From the NCBI GenBank assembly GCA_040753915.1, contig JBFMDN010000058.1, forward strand, positions 1-37,647: 37,647 nt of DNA. The letters are read 5' to 3'. A program made the position numbers and the translations under genes. Below, one piece after another: positions 8,016 to 16,710 of the stretch. Position 1 is the first letter of the stretch, and each line of letters opens with the position of its first letter. The notes below the pieces were generated by a model that saw only the letters and a list, made by a program, of their open reading frames with translations, did not search any database and had not been told where the DNA came from. Source of the stretch: JBFMDN01 sp040753915. Its GTDB lineage: Bacteria > Desulfobacterota > Desulfomonilia > Desulfomonilales > Desulfomonilaceae.

Positions 8016-8986
8016 CCTCGCCTCCGTTCGCTGTAGGTGTCGATGTCGCTCGGCCATCGAACCTCCTTGATATAGGCAGCCAGATTCTGTACTGCCGGCT
8101 CTAGAGCGGCCCTCCACGTCTCTGTCAAATCATAGGAGTACCTGAGGCCTTTCTGAAGGGGAGCTGGCAAGGGGTGAGCAGGCCCAGTCTCAGAATGCAG
8201 CCCGTAAGCCGCTCGCTCCTTTTCTGAACAACTGGCCGCGAGCCCAACAAGTTGTTGTTGTGGCTTGCCAAAGTACGTCAAATCGAAACGATTCACCGAT
8301 GCCTTGATCCTCCCGAGGCCCCGACTCTTCCCCATTCCGACACGTATGAGTCCCTCTTCCATGTCACGCAAGACCAGGCCGACAAGCCCCAACTGCCAAA
8401 GCTCGAAATTATGAATCTCGATCCTGGTGCCGAATTCACCTTTGGTCAACACTTCCAGATCGTACTTTGCCCCGCCTACTGGGCCGCCAGTGAGGCGGTC
8501 AATGGCCACACCGTCCCTGGTCTCCAGCAAGGGCTTTCCGGATTGTTTGAAAGCTTGCGTCAGATACCCATCCGAGGTTGCCAAACGGCCGATGAAGTTG
8601 TGGGAACCGAAAGTTCGGCACGCTGGGCACGAAATGCGGTAGACGTCAGCAGCGGGGATAGACTTCATGTTCATTTTGTTGATGCGGAGTCCACAGGCAG
8701 CTTGTCCTTGTTCGCCGTTCTTTTCCTGTCCCGGTTCAACGTATGGAAGGCAGACAGGTACAGGGTTTTCTCTCAGGCTCCGGCAGATTTTCTCGGCGTA
8801 CGATCTGATGACCCCTTTGAGGGAGCTCCCTGGTATAAACGGCTCGGGCGCCGCACCAAATCGGTATGTCCGCACGAATGCCATGTCCACTCCACTCACG
8901 GTGGCCTGACCCGACTTGATGAGCAGTGGGTCAATGGGGTCAATGTTCAGTTCTACTTGCGCAAGATTGATCATTCTTTTGAGCAT
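8012..8986 (-). CDS. cas7: Cas7-like RAMP backbone subunit (third Cas7)
   Basis: A 324-residue Csm3-like RAMP protein. It shows the RAMP glycine loop (FIPGSSLKGVIRS), a CPACRTFG cysteine segment, an ETRDGVAIDRLTGG thumb region, and a C-terminal GMGKSRGLGRIK loop. D34 in SGVDMAFVRT occupies the place of the catalytic Asp of Csm3, which cuts bound target RNA every six bases, so this subunit is predicted to be active. About 75 residues after the RAMP core have no clear counterpart in ordinary Csm3 and may be a subunit-specific extension. An AAGGAG box that overlaps the stop of the previous gene fixes the ATG at 8986. Confidence 0.85.
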   Translation of the reverse strand: MLKRMINLAQVELNIDPIDPLLIKSGQATVSGVDMAFVRTYRFGAAPEPFIPGSSLKGVIRSYAEKICRSLRENPVPVCLPYVEPGQEKNGEQGQAACGLRINKMNMKSIPAADVYRISCPACRTFGSHNFIGRLATSDGYLTQAFKQSGKPLLETRDGVAIDRLTGGPVGGAKYDLEVLTKGEFGTRIEIHNFELWQLGLVGLVLRDMEEGLIRVGMGKSRGLGRIKASVNRFDLTYFGKPQQQLVGLAASCSEKERAAYGLHSETGPAHPLPAPLQKGLRYSYDLTETWRAALEPAVQNLAAYIKEVRWPSDIDTYSERRRG

Positions 8987-8997
8987 GACTTCGCTCC

Positions 8998-9786
8998 TTA
9001 TTGGCTTAGGGCTTGCAGCAAGGCATTATCGAGCAGATTGTCCGCGGGCTGCATACGGCGCTTCAGCAGATATTCCCTAAGTTGATTGGAATCCTCGTAA
9101 TCCACCTGCTCGACCTTGGCGTCGGTCATGACTACGCGTCCAAGGCCTCTGGAAGTGAATCCCCCAAGCCGGAACCCGCTCTGCCATTCCGCCAAGACCG
9201 CGGCGACCAGTGCCAATTCAGTCCGTTCGGGGTTTTCCATTTCAATGACCACTTCAAACTCCGTGTCATGGTGAGCTACTTCAAAATCATACTTGAGGCC
9301 ATCGCGGGCCGTGCCTGAATCGCGGTCTATGGCGACACCGTCACGCACCTGGTAGCCACCCACCCATTTCTTCAACGTTCCATCACTAAAGAAGATCCTC
9401 GACGCTTGGAGCGGCGATCCGAAAAGCCGGCAAACGTCACAGGTGTGATCGCGAAGCCACACGATCTTGCCCTTTTCAGTCTTTATTTCCTTAAATTCAT
9501 CATTGACCTTCCTGAAATAACCTTGATCACCAACACACTTTTCTCCGGAAAGCTCCGAATCGAGCATACAAGCCGAAAACCCCAGATACCCAGCCAGCTT
9601 TTCTGCTGTTGCCCGGAAGCAGCCTTTCAAAGTTGATCCGGGAAGAACTGGCAGGCCTTGATTGTCCTTGAGAACGCCCATATCCGTCGCCAGGTCGCCT
9701 TCCTTGCCAGAACCAATGTGAAAGGCCGTTTCGAAGATCAGTGTGGCCGTGATTCTCACTTTCTGACGAAACGAGGTCTGGTTCAT
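8998..9786 (-). CDS. cas7: Cas7-like RAMP backbone subunit (second Cas7)
   Basis: A 262-residue protein that is a compact Csm3-type Cas7. Visible motifs are HIGSGKEGDLATDMGVL (with D34-35 region matching the target-cleaving Asp), the VLPGSTLKGCFRA glycine loop, HTCDVCRLFGSPL, the VRDGVAIDRDSGTA thumb, and a GGFTSRGLGRVV loop near the C-terminus. It would line the crRNA and cut bound target RNA. The start at 9786 overlaps the preceding stop as ATGA and has a GGGAG box. It is the closest of the four Cas7-type proteins here to canonical Csm3. Confidence 0.88.
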   Translation of the reverse strand: MNQTSFRQKVRITATLIFETAFHIGSGKEGDLATDMGVLKDNQGLPVLPGSTLKGCFRATAEKLAGYLGFSACMLDSELSGEKCVGDQGYFRKVNDEFKEIKTEKGKIVWLRDHTCDVCRLFGSPLQASRIFFSDGTLKKWVGGYQVRDGVAIDRDSGTARDGLKYDFEVAHHDTEFEVVIEMENPERTELALVAAVLAEWQSGFRLGGFTSRGLGRVVMTDAKVEQVDYEDSNQLREYLLKRRMQPADNLLDNALLQALSQ

Positions 9787-10268
9787 TTTTCGCTCCCTTT
9801 GCTCGTTTTATAGTAATAATGGCAGTTGAAATGCTCGAAATAGACTCCAATGACATTTTCCATCAGCCCCTCCGTTATCAGTTTGTTTCTTTTCCGAATC
9901 TGTTTTTGCGTGACCTTGTCTTGCGTTTCCTCCTCGGGATCAAGGAAGCCTCTCTCACGAAGGAAAGATTGAAGAAAAGCGAAAAGGGATAAATCCGTTG
10001 TGGCAGTTGAAGAAAGAAGAGAGGAGATCTCCGTCCAGAAGGCTTTATTCTCTGTTCGCGTATTCTTGTCCTTCTGCCTGTCCGCCAATTTCCGCAGACC
10101 ATCCAAACCTGCCGCCTGGATGACACTAGGAATCACATGCATTTGGTGTCGCTTGACTTTCTTGCCCCGGTCCAGGACCACTTCAGCAGCGCGAATGGCC
10201 TCGCGTCGCAAGGTTTCGTCTAAAAAGACTTGGAAATCGGTAGACTCGAAAAACTCGTTCACTGTCAT
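9783..10268 (-). CDS. Small helical protein, probable second Cas11-like subunit
   Basis: A 161-residue, largely alpha-helical, charged protein with no firm family match. A longer frame exists upstream, but the ATG at 10268 makes an ATGA overlap with the preceding stop and has a GGGGAG box. It shares a faint pattern with its upstream neighbour: a K-K/R-x-Q-V/M-H motif (here VKRHQMH) followed about 25-30 residues later by a Q-x-x-K-(N/D) segment and an aromatic-rich helix. This suggests the two are diverged paralogues. Position between csx10 and a cas7, size, and helicity all fit a Cas11/Csm2-like small subunit. That function is inferred. Confidence 0.6.
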   Translation of the reverse strand: MTVNEFFESTDFQVFLDETLRREAIRAAEVVLDRGKKVKRHQMHVIPSVIQAAGLDGLRKLADRQKDKNTRTENKAFWTEISSLLSSTATTDLSLFAFLQSFLRERGFLDPEEETQDKVTQKQIRKRNKLITEGLMENVIGVYFEHFNCHYYYKTSKGSEK

Positions 10269-10684
10269 CGACGCTCCCCTTTTCCTGAACCATAAAGGTA
10301 ATGGGCCACGACCTGTCTTGCCCAGCCTCGTGCGAGAATCAACTTTATCGCCAGGCGCTTGGCGGGCTCCTCGCCTGCCATTTCGTGGGCCTTCATCTCT
10401 ATGGTAGCCAGTTGGTCCAGAAGGAGCGGGCCAACGGATTGCCATTCTTTCCTGTCCTTGCCAACTTGGTTCTTGATGTAATTGATGATTTCGGAGAATC
10501 GGCTGGTTGATACTAAGAGGTTTTCGAGGCCATGCACTTGGCTCTTCTTCATCCCGCAATTTGCCATCTCCTCGCCCGCTCGTTTCGTGTGTCCCTGTTC
10601 GTAATACTCCTCCAAGAAGAGATCTATGGAGGTCATGGTGTGCACATCCAACTTGTGCCTCTGAGCCGGAATGGATTCCATCAT
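10265..10684 (-). CDS. Small helical protein, probable Cas11 (Csm2-like) subunit
   Basis: A 139-residue helical protein placed where type III-D loci encode the small subunit (Cas11), which forms the inner belly filament of the complex and contacts the target RNA. It starts MMESIPAQRHKLDVH and includes a MKKSQVHGLENLLV helix and a C-terminal LARGWARQVVAHYLYG helix. The ATG at 10684 overlaps the csx10 stop (ATGATG) and has a GGGAGG box five bases upstream. I recognise no diagnostic motif, so the call rests on position, length and helicity. It resembles the next gene downstream, which may be a duplicate. Confidence 0.6.
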   Translation of the reverse strand: MMESIPAQRHKLDVHTMTSIDLFLEEYYEQGHTKRAGEEMANCGMKKSQVHGLENLLVSTSRFSEIINYIKNQVGKDRKEWQSVGPLLLDQLATIEMKAHEMAGEEPAKRLAIKLILARGWARQVVAHYLYGSGKGERR

Positions 10685-11826
10685 ATTACCTCCCTGACGT
10701 GAATTGGACCGCACACAGCGATCCGCCCAAAACCTTCGGTCCTCCGGAGGCCGATTCCCTCGACTTCCAATTGCTTCAAAAAGGCCGCAAGCCCAGAGAT
10801 GTCTTCGCCACGGTATTGAAACAGATACACACTGCCCATAGCTATCGCTGTGTCTTCGGTCTTGGGCAACTGTCTCGTCGATTGCCATCCTCGAACAAGG
10901 TGTTGACGGATGATTCGTCCAGCGGAAGTGATGCCATGGTGATTCAAGATGATTTCAGGGGACGGCCTGAGGAAGCGGTCAACCAAAATAGCGTGGCCGA
11001 GAAGTCCAATGCTGAAATACAGGCCGGAAGGCAGGGGTTTGGATGTTAGCTCAGCCACCTTCTTGCGAAAGGCTCCGTCCCAGGCCTCCAGGTCGCGATT
11101 CGGCGGGGCGCACTCCTTGAGCGTAAGCTCCATTTCTCCCATACCGCGGGTCCGGTCTGCGCCTGCGAAAATGGTTTCTGAAAAGCAAGAGCACAGAATT
11201 TCAAACTGATTCTGGCTGAGATATACCCCCCCAGTAAGGTATTGAGTTTGATCTACAAGGTCCTCTCCTTTGCGCGTGTCGGAGATCCCCTGGGTAATGT
11301 AGAAAATGGAGGGTGCCACAGTCCCTGTGTGGCGATCAATGCCAGTGTGACGCTGGTATACGATGACTGGATCAAACCGCTGGGGACGTCTTGTGGCGCC
11401 GTTCCAGAACCCGTGTATGGGTCTCATGTCCTGCTTGCATGTACGGCACACAAATGCTTCGAGCAGAGGGCGCTCCTCGAGCTGAGCGGCAAAGTGAGCT
11501 GCCAAGGAATCAGCCACGCCGTGGCCGTTTTCCCGAAGGAAGCCGGGATATCGCTTGCACGAACACGCGGTCATAGGAAGTGGTATGGAGAGCTGATCCC
11601 CTATGTCGGCCGGGAACAGATCCGGAAAGCAGACCGGATTCTCCAGAAAGAGCTCGGTGAATGCAGCGTCCTCAGGCGTCCCTCCCATGCGGAGGTAGCG
11701 AGCCGCAACGGCTCCCCGCAGAGTACTGCCCGGAAGATAGGGCAATCCTTGGGGTGCATTGGACTGCCGATCTTCCTGTACCATAAGTGCCGCAAGAAGC
11801 TTCGCTTGGATTTGGAAAAACTTCAT
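10681..11826 (-). CDS. csx10: Csx10, the Cas5-like RAMP of type III-D
   Basis: A 381-residue RAMP protein recognised as Csx10, the subtype-defining Cas5 group protein that should hold the crRNA 5' handle next to Cas10. Signatures are the LPYLPGSTLRGAVAARYLR glycine loop near the N-terminus, a CRTCKQDM segment, a VYQRHTGIDRHTGTVAPS thumb region, GGVYLSQNQFEIL, and the C-terminal RRTEGFGRIAV loop. I placed the start at 11826, where an ATG overlaps the preceding cas7 stop (ATGA) and has a GAGGAGA box; eleven further codons upstream lack such a signal. Confidence 0.88.
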   Translation of the reverse strand: MKFFQIQAKLLAALMVQEDRQSNAPQGLPYLPGSTLRGAVAARYLRMGGTPEDAAFTELFLENPVCFPDLFPADIGDQLSIPLPMTACSCKRYPGFLRENGHGVADSLAAHFAAQLEERPLLEAFVCRTCKQDMRPIHGFWNGATRRPQRFDPVIVYQRHTGIDRHTGTVAPSIFYITQGISDTRKGEDLVDQTQYLTGGVYLSQNQFEILCSCFSETIFAGADRTRGMGEMELTLKECAPPNRDLEAWDGAFRKKVAELTSKPLPSGLYFSIGLLGHAILVDRFLRPSPEIILNHHGITSAGRIIRQHLVRGWQSTRQLPKTEDTAIAMGSVYLFQYRGEDISGLAAFLKQLEVEGIGLRRTEGFGRIAVCGPIHVREVI

Positions 11827-12530
11827 CGTTCTCCTCTCAGTTCCGAGTAGTCTTCCCATGTCACGAGGTCCAAAAGATCGAGCGCCTTGTCCAGGTCCAG
11901 AGCCGACCCGTTATACTGGCCGCTCTTGAGACCGATCTGCTTCAGCCAACCAGACCCGGTGCTCTTGTCTCCGCCGATTTTGTCTACTGCCAGTATGCCG
12001 GCGACCAAGAGGCAGTATTCGTACGGCGGATTGTCGTCATCCAGCGTCACAAGTTTCTTGTGCCAGCCATCGATTCTGGCGCACAGGACTTCGGGGATGC
12101 TGTACTCGGTCGTAAAAAGCTGTTTTTCCTTTGCTGTGCCCAGCACCCGGTGCCGCGCCACTCGGTGCTGCACAAGGGTATCGGCCACACCATCGTTGAT
12201 GTATGCATCTCGAAAGAAAAGCCCCCCCGGTTCAAATCTAGTTCCGAACAGACGATCGACGGGAGATGTCATCTGGGCAGATGGGACGAACCCCCCTTGT
12301 TCGGTCAAGTCCGACTGATGGGGATCGGAGGGGTCGGGGAATCCTCGGGTGCGAGAAAGTTTCTCACAGCTTTGACGGACAATCCCCTTTAGGGTGGCGG
12401 CCGGAATAAACGGACGGTTGCGTCCATTCCTTCGGACCAATCGATCGGTCATGAGGCTGCTCTCACCAGATCCGGCATGCCACCGAGATGTGAAGACAAT
12501 CTGCAAATCAAGCCTGATGTGGTGACCCAT
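11823..12530 (-). CDS. cas7: Cas7-like RAMP backbone subunit (first Cas7)
   Basis: A 235-residue Csm3-like RAMP protein. It has HAGSGESSLMTDRLVRR, with an Asp at about residue 29 at the place of the Csm3 cleaving residue, the FIPAATLKGIVRQ loop, a PVDRLFGTRF segment, and an RVARHRVLGTAKEKQLF thumb. The C-terminal glycine loop is present as GGDKSTGSGWLKQI. The Cys-x-x-Cys found in the other Cas7 proteins is missing here. The gene starts inside the last 23 bases of cas10 and has a GGAGGGAG box. It is likely the Cas7 closest to Cas10. Confidence 0.82.
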   Translation of the reverse strand: MGHHIRLDLQIVFTSRWHAGSGESSLMTDRLVRRNGRNRPFIPAATLKGIVRQSCEKLSRTRGFPDPSDPHQSDLTEQGGFVPSAQMTSPVDRLFGTRFEPGGLFFRDAYINDGVADTLVQHRVARHRVLGTAKEKQLFTTEYSIPEVLCARIDGWHKKLVTLDDDNPPYEYCLLVAGILAVDKIGGDKSTGSGWLKQIGLKSGQYNGSALDLDKALDLLDLVTWEDYSELRGER

Positions 12531-14088
12531 AATTGGCTCCCTCCTCTGTTGTTAGAACGAACTCTGCAATCTCGGTCAGATCCACCAACGCGGTGGAGAT
12601 CTCTGTGCCGTCCCTGTTCCAGGGCATTTCGAACAAGCAACCAAACCGATCGAGTGCATGCCAGATAGCTTGCTTCTGCTCCGCAGTTCGGCAACGCCCG
12701 TAGATGCTGAGTGTCTCGATGGTCCCGTTAACCGTCCCCTTAAAGGGGGCCTCGCTAAGGCGGTGTAGTCGGCTTCTCGGGATCCCGCTCTGTTTCAGAC
12801 TTCGGGCGTGTTGAACAAGCGCCTCGGCCTCTTCAACAGTGTACGGACCACGATAGAGTCGCACCTCTTCTTTCCGGTGAGCTCTCAACGTGAGATGCTG
12901 CCTTCGGCTATCGATGGCGCTCGCTTGGTTAAATCGGCTGGTGAGATGGAAGTCTATGCACGCGGGCGTATACGCGCCTTCCCCTTCTTGAACAGCCCCC
13001 TTCGTCTTTGCGGACTTGAGAAGCTCTTCCGCCTGATTCACCATGATGGAAATCGGGGTGTGGGTTCTGCCGTAGGCGATGCCGATGGAAAGCGTCAGTC
13101 CTTTGCCGTCCAGTCTTGTGCTGAAAAAAGAATTGTCATCTCCACTTAACAGGTATTCGCGAGTCTTTGCCTCGAACAACCGGGCGACGTCGACGGCAAC
13201 GGGCATGGCGCAATCCGCGGCAAGATAGACGATCAGATCATCACCCCCCAACAGGAGGATATCCACGGGCATTTTTCCATTGACCGGTCGGCAATGGCGC
13301 CAAAGGGCTTCGTGACACGCCTCTCGAATAGCAATGTCCACCGCTCTGGAGAAGCGCTTAAACTGTTCCTCGGTGCGGATCTGTTTCACGATGCGGCCCA
13401 TGGAATTGCCGTCGCCGTACAAGACGGCTGTGTAGCCTCTCCGCGAACGACACCGGTCGCCTATCTCTTCAAAATCTCGTGGGCGCCACCTCCACGACCG
13501 GTCGGCATCGGTCCCGTGAGTCTTCAAGTACGCTGCGAATTCTTCCCATAGTCCTCGTTCTTTACCCATCTTCTCTTTGAGGGCACAACTCGTGCACAAC
13601 AACCTGGATTCACCGGCAAATTCTGACACTTCCGACGCCATGCCAGAGCAGCTATCACACTCACGGATGAATCCCGTATGACAAGGGGCATGATGCACGA
13701 CTGGATTCTGAAACTTCTGGGTCTCTAGATCCAGGAAGGCCCGCCGTAGGGCAGAGGGATAATCACCGTCTAGAGCGGCCACACCCACCACCATCCCAAG
13801 CGCCCCGCCACTCTGCCGATAGATTTCTCCCTCCACGTCATGAAGCTTCTCCCGAATAGTCTCGCTGGCAGCATCGATGATGAACTGCCCCGTTCCACCC
13901 CCAGCAAACACCACCCGACTGTGGGTTGCGCCGAACGTTTCCAAGACCCACTGGGGAATAACATGGCGGTTTAGCCTGTCTAGCAGGGCACTCGCACCGC
14001 GGATTTCCACGAGCCGGTCCGTGCCGAAGACGTACTTCTTGATTCCAGGGAAATCCAATACAACTAAGCAAGGAACAGATGAAGACAT
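12508..14088 (-). CDS. cas10: Cas10, type III-D, HD-less with intact GGDD cyclase
   Basis: The large subunit and signal generator of the type III complex, 526 residues. There is no N-terminal HD nuclease domain; the protein begins directly with the first palm (GTDRLVEIRGASALLD, residues 22-37, then a degenerate AGGGTG loop at 62-67). A zinc-binding site is formed by C144, C147, C165 and C168. The second palm has D226 in YGDGNSMG and the catalytic GGDD at 281-284, so cyclic oligoadenylate synthesis should work, while ssDNA cleavage by an HD domain should not. I chose the ATG at 14088 (GAGG box nine bases upstream) over a GTG at 14103 that lacks one. It is the first gene of the operon. Confidence 0.92.
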   Translation of the reverse strand: MSSSVPCLVVLDFPGIKKYVFGTDRLVEIRGASALLDRLNRHVIPQWVLETFGATHSRVVFAGGGTGQFIIDAASETIREKLHDVEGEIYRQSGGALGMVVGVAALDGDYPSALRRAFLDLETQKFQNPVVHHAPCHTGFIRECDSCSGMASEVSEFAGESRLLCTSCALKEKMGKERGLWEEFAAYLKTHGTDADRSWRWRPRDFEEIGDRCRSRRGYTAVLYGDGNSMGRIVKQIRTEEQFKRFSRAVDIAIREACHEALWRHCRPVNGKMPVDILLLGGDDLIVYLAADCAMPVAVDVARLFEAKTREYLLSGDDNSFFSTRLDGKGLTLSIGIAYGRTHTPISIMVNQAEELLKSAKTKGAVQEGEGAYTPACIDFHLTSRFNQASAIDSRRQHLTLRAHRKEEVRLYRGPYTVEEAEALVQHARSLKQSGIPRSRLHRLSEAPFKGTVNGTIETLSIYGRCRTAEQKQAIWHALDRFGCLFEMPWNRDGTEISTALVDLTEIAEFVLTTEEGANYGSPHQA

Positions 14089-14120
14089 CGTGCTTTTCCT
14101 CACACACAGACAAAGCGGTT

Positions 14121-14140
14121 AGGTCTTGTTTTTTGCTGTT
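14121..14140 (+). repeat. Short dispersed repeat (AGGTCTTG type)
   Basis: The 20 bases AGGTCTTGTTTTTTGCTGTT match 18 of 20 bases at 30269-30288. A more diverged relative is at 20003-20029. It lies just upstream of cas10. The role is unknown. Confidence 0.45.
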
Positions 14141-14567
14141 TTTCGGTCCCGCCAGCCGGCCTACCCCGGCAGACGGAAGGCGTTCCGTCGCATCACCCAT
14201 GCCCCCTGCCTCTCCCCTCCAGATGGCTGTGGTGCCCGTGAGCCTCGGCGGCCTGAATGATTCGTTTCGATCCTGTCTGCCCCCTTGATGAGAGGCAAGG
14301 GAGAGTGAAGGGGCCACAAGTGGTTGACCGCGAGACTTCGCCATTGGAGCCGCTTGCTAGGCCATGCTATGCCCCTCCTTCCTGTTTGGTAAAAGTCATG
14401 GTGACGGGCAAGGATACACATTCGCCCTCGAAGCTCCTCAAAATCGAGGACGTTCACGAGCTCTTTGCCCTGAAAGGGTTAACGATTGTTAGGTCAGTCG
14501 CACCTTGAAGCACTCCACGCGCAGCCGGCAGATGGCATTCACGTCGTTAGCGGTGCTAGAGTGTCTT

Positions 14568-14593
14568 GATGCTTCCAATAGACTGGAAGCATC
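14568..14593. terminator. Hairpin downstream of the glycosyltransferase gene
   Basis: A perfect 10-base inverted repeat, GATGCTTCCA and TGGAAGCATC, with a six-base loop. It lies about 90 bases past the stop of the minus-strand glycosyltransferase gene. It may end that transcript, but no T-run follows, so Rho-independent termination is not certain. Confidence 0.4.
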
Positions 14594-14680
14594 ATGCCGT
14601 CTGATTCGGCTGGGGCTGGGAATTAGCTGATTTTACCCCCCGAAGTGGCGCACCGTCAAGGATGAATCGCAATCCAATCG

Positions 14681-16252
14681 TCAGAATTCGCCTCGTATTC
14701 CGGACACTCGAAACAAAGAGATACGGGTGTCGTGCCACCTTAGCTCCGGTCGGTCCTCTGATAGAAAGGCCTCATGAATCAGTCTTCGAGCCAGTGTTCC
14801 GCTCGGGTATCCACCTCTTTCCGCAAGAAGCGGGTCAGAGATCATCGCACGAAAGTCACATATAAACTTTATTTGGTTCTGCTCCACATAGTTCAGTACC
14901 TGATTTTTCAGCACATACGGTATAATGGAATCATTCATGAGCCCATCCAAATTGATTACCGGTCTCTCCGCAAAAAATCCGATAATTCCCGCGTTCCAGG
15001 AAGCTACCGGCCGAATATGTGGACGGGCCTTTAGAAAGAGCCCGGCGTCGCGCATTGCCGCTTGGTGGGGCCAAATGGGCTGAACGCTTGCTGCGAGATT
15101 CGCCAGAGACATCGCGATCACGTAGGTGAAGATGATGAAATTCAAGAAGACATGACGCACCGACTGTAAGGCAACATTAGCAATGAAGGCAGCCAGCGGA
15201 ACGAAGACCCCAATATACCAGATTTGGAGCGATCCACTATTTTGGGCATAAATCAGCAGATAAACCACGATGCACACAGTGCAGCCAATGACCAGCAGGC
15301 TCTGCCCTTTGTCTTTCCCGTGCCAGTTACTGTACGCTGTGAGAAAAGCCATTATCGTGAGTGCCGATAGGGCGACTTCACCGCTAATTGGACCGGAGGC
15401 TGGACTGATTAGTGCCAATTTGCTCACTAACTGGATAGGCTGCCTCAGGTCATATCCGTAGGTCTGCCCCCAGTGGCTCTTGATAACTACGCTGGCCTGA
15501 TACAGGTTGCCGCTAACAATATAGCAATGGCAAGACACGATCAGGAGGCCGAGCAAAGATCCCAGCGCAGCGAGAGAAACGATTCGGTATGGTGATCCGT
15601 AATCGCGCTTCAAGAGGTACGCGACCTGATAGACCCCAAACAAGGTCCATGGTAGAACCGCAAAGTCCGACCGAGACAATGTACCGAGCAGCCCTGTTGA
15701 GAAGCACACGACCGCAAAGGCCATTCCCTCGTCTGGGTTTGAGGTGCTGACTGTGGATATCAAGAACAGTAATAGTGAGCCAAAGAAGATGACGAAGCAA
15801 CTCTCCATGAGCAGGGTGGGCTGCACCAAGGCAATTGTTGAGGTAAACACAAAGACTGCACCTGTCCCGCCAAGTAATTTGTCGTCGGAAGTAGAAGCTC
15901 GAACTACCCAATAGGCTGCAAAACTGACGAGAACAATGCTTGCGCATCCAAATATGAGAAGCAACGCCTGCAGCGGGGCAGATTCCCACACGCAATAGGC
16001 TGATGCTACAAGGTAACCAAAGAGCAAATGAAACCCGGTAGCAGGGTTGTGACCGTCAAAACTCCAATACCAGCCGGTCGCAAAGTTCTTTGCAGCCATA
16101 AGATAGTAAAAGGCATCATCAGGTACATGGGCCACTATGACTTCTTGACTATGGCCTGCCATCATGAGGACCCTCACCAGCCCAAGCGTGGCAATCCAGA
16201 TTGCGGCGAGGCTGGGGCCGTTCACGTATCTTTTGAAGGAAATCCTAACCAT
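14681..16252 (-). CDS. GT-C-like membrane glycosyltransferase or related polytopic membrane protein
   Basis: A 523-residue protein with roughly ten hydrophobic segments. Near the N-terminus the first outer loop has VPDDAFYYLMAAKNFATG followed by SFDGHNPATGFHLLFG. This DD-containing loop and the FDGxNPxxGFH motif are typical of GT-C membrane glycosyltransferases that use polyprenyl-phosphate sugars and face the periplasm. The acceptor cannot be told. The C-terminal ~100 residues are soluble. The frame is open for 70 codons upstream, but the ATG at 16252 has an AGAGGG box five bases away and is followed by a plausible first membrane segment. The 5' half is duplicated as a pseudogene at 17557-18118. 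Confidence 0.65.
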   Translation of the reverse strand: MVRISFKRYVNGPSLAAIWIATLGLVRVLMMAGHSQEVIVAHVPDDAFYYLMAAKNFATGWYWSFDGHNPATGFHLLFGYLVASAYCVWESAPLQALLLIFGCASIVLVSFAAYWVVRASTSDDKLLGGTGAVFVFTSTIALVQPTLLMESCFVIFFGSLLLFLISTVSTSNPDEGMAFAVVCFSTGLLGTLSRSDFAVLPWTLFGVYQVAYLLKRDYGSPYRIVSLAALGSLLGLLIVSCHCYIVSGNLYQASVVIKSHWGQTYGYDLRQPIQLVSKLALISPASGPISGEVALSALTIMAFLTAYSNWHGKDKGQSLLVIGCTVCIVVYLLIYAQNSGSLQIWYIGVFVPLAAFIANVALQSVRHVFLNFIIFTYVIAMSLANLAASVQPIWPHQAAMRDAGLFLKARPHIRPVASWNAGIIGFFAERPVINLDGLMNDSIIPYVLKNQVLNYVEQNQIKFICDFRAMISDPLLAERGGYPSGTLARRLIHEAFLSEDRPELRWHDTRISLFRVSGIRGEF

Positions 16253-16710
16253 TCGCGCCCTCTGAGAGCTACCTCTTCGATTTGTGCAGTATTGCGTCCA
16301 TGCAACGGGCTGCGGGATTGAGCCTGCTCCGCGGACGAAGCAATCCGCATCCCTCAATGTTCGGTCCTCAGGGAGTCTGCTTCCTCTCGCCCCCCTGTCC
16401 ATTTCCTGACGGGATCGGTTCCCCCCCGAAGCATCGCGCTCACATCTGTCAGATGAGGTCATTCGAACGAGTTTTTTTCGTACCCGGGCGTCTGCGCGCG
16501 GGCCGCACTCTTTTCAGAGGCTGCTATGAGGTTTTCCGCTGGGATCGACGGAGGCCATGGTTGAGGAAACCATCCCTGTGGTGTTCTGCTGGTTCTAAAC
16601 TGTTGCAGCGTTTCCAAGAAGGATGCTATCTGAAGGAGGTCCATCTCCCGGAGGTCGCTTTCGGCTGTCCTGGGCTCAATTGAGGAGAAGATGAGACGAT
16701 TGGGAAAATG
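15690..16710. repeat. Direct repeat of ~1 kb, copy A
   Basis: This segment covers the first ~560 bases of the glycosyltransferase gene and ~460 bases upstream of it. It recurs in the same orientation at 17556-18575, mostly identical; identity drops at the left end (15690-15790) and there is a one-base length difference in a C-run near 16427. The upstream part also contains small frames on both strands that are conserved in both copies, but I see no convincing protein. Confidence 0.9.

Larger units (their letters stand above)
14089..14680. other. Non-coding region upstream of the cas operon
   Basis: About 590 bases between cas10 and the glycosyltransferase gene, both on the minus strand. The cas operon promoter must lie here, but I see no clear -35/-10 pair. 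It holds a short dispersed repeat (14121-14140) and a hairpin (14568-14593). No frame in it looks like a real protein. Confidence 0.5.

Noticed and set aside
16459..16644. Small frames on both strands conserved in both copies of the 1 kb repeat
   Set aside because: Their conservation is explained by the recent duplication itself and not by coding selection.
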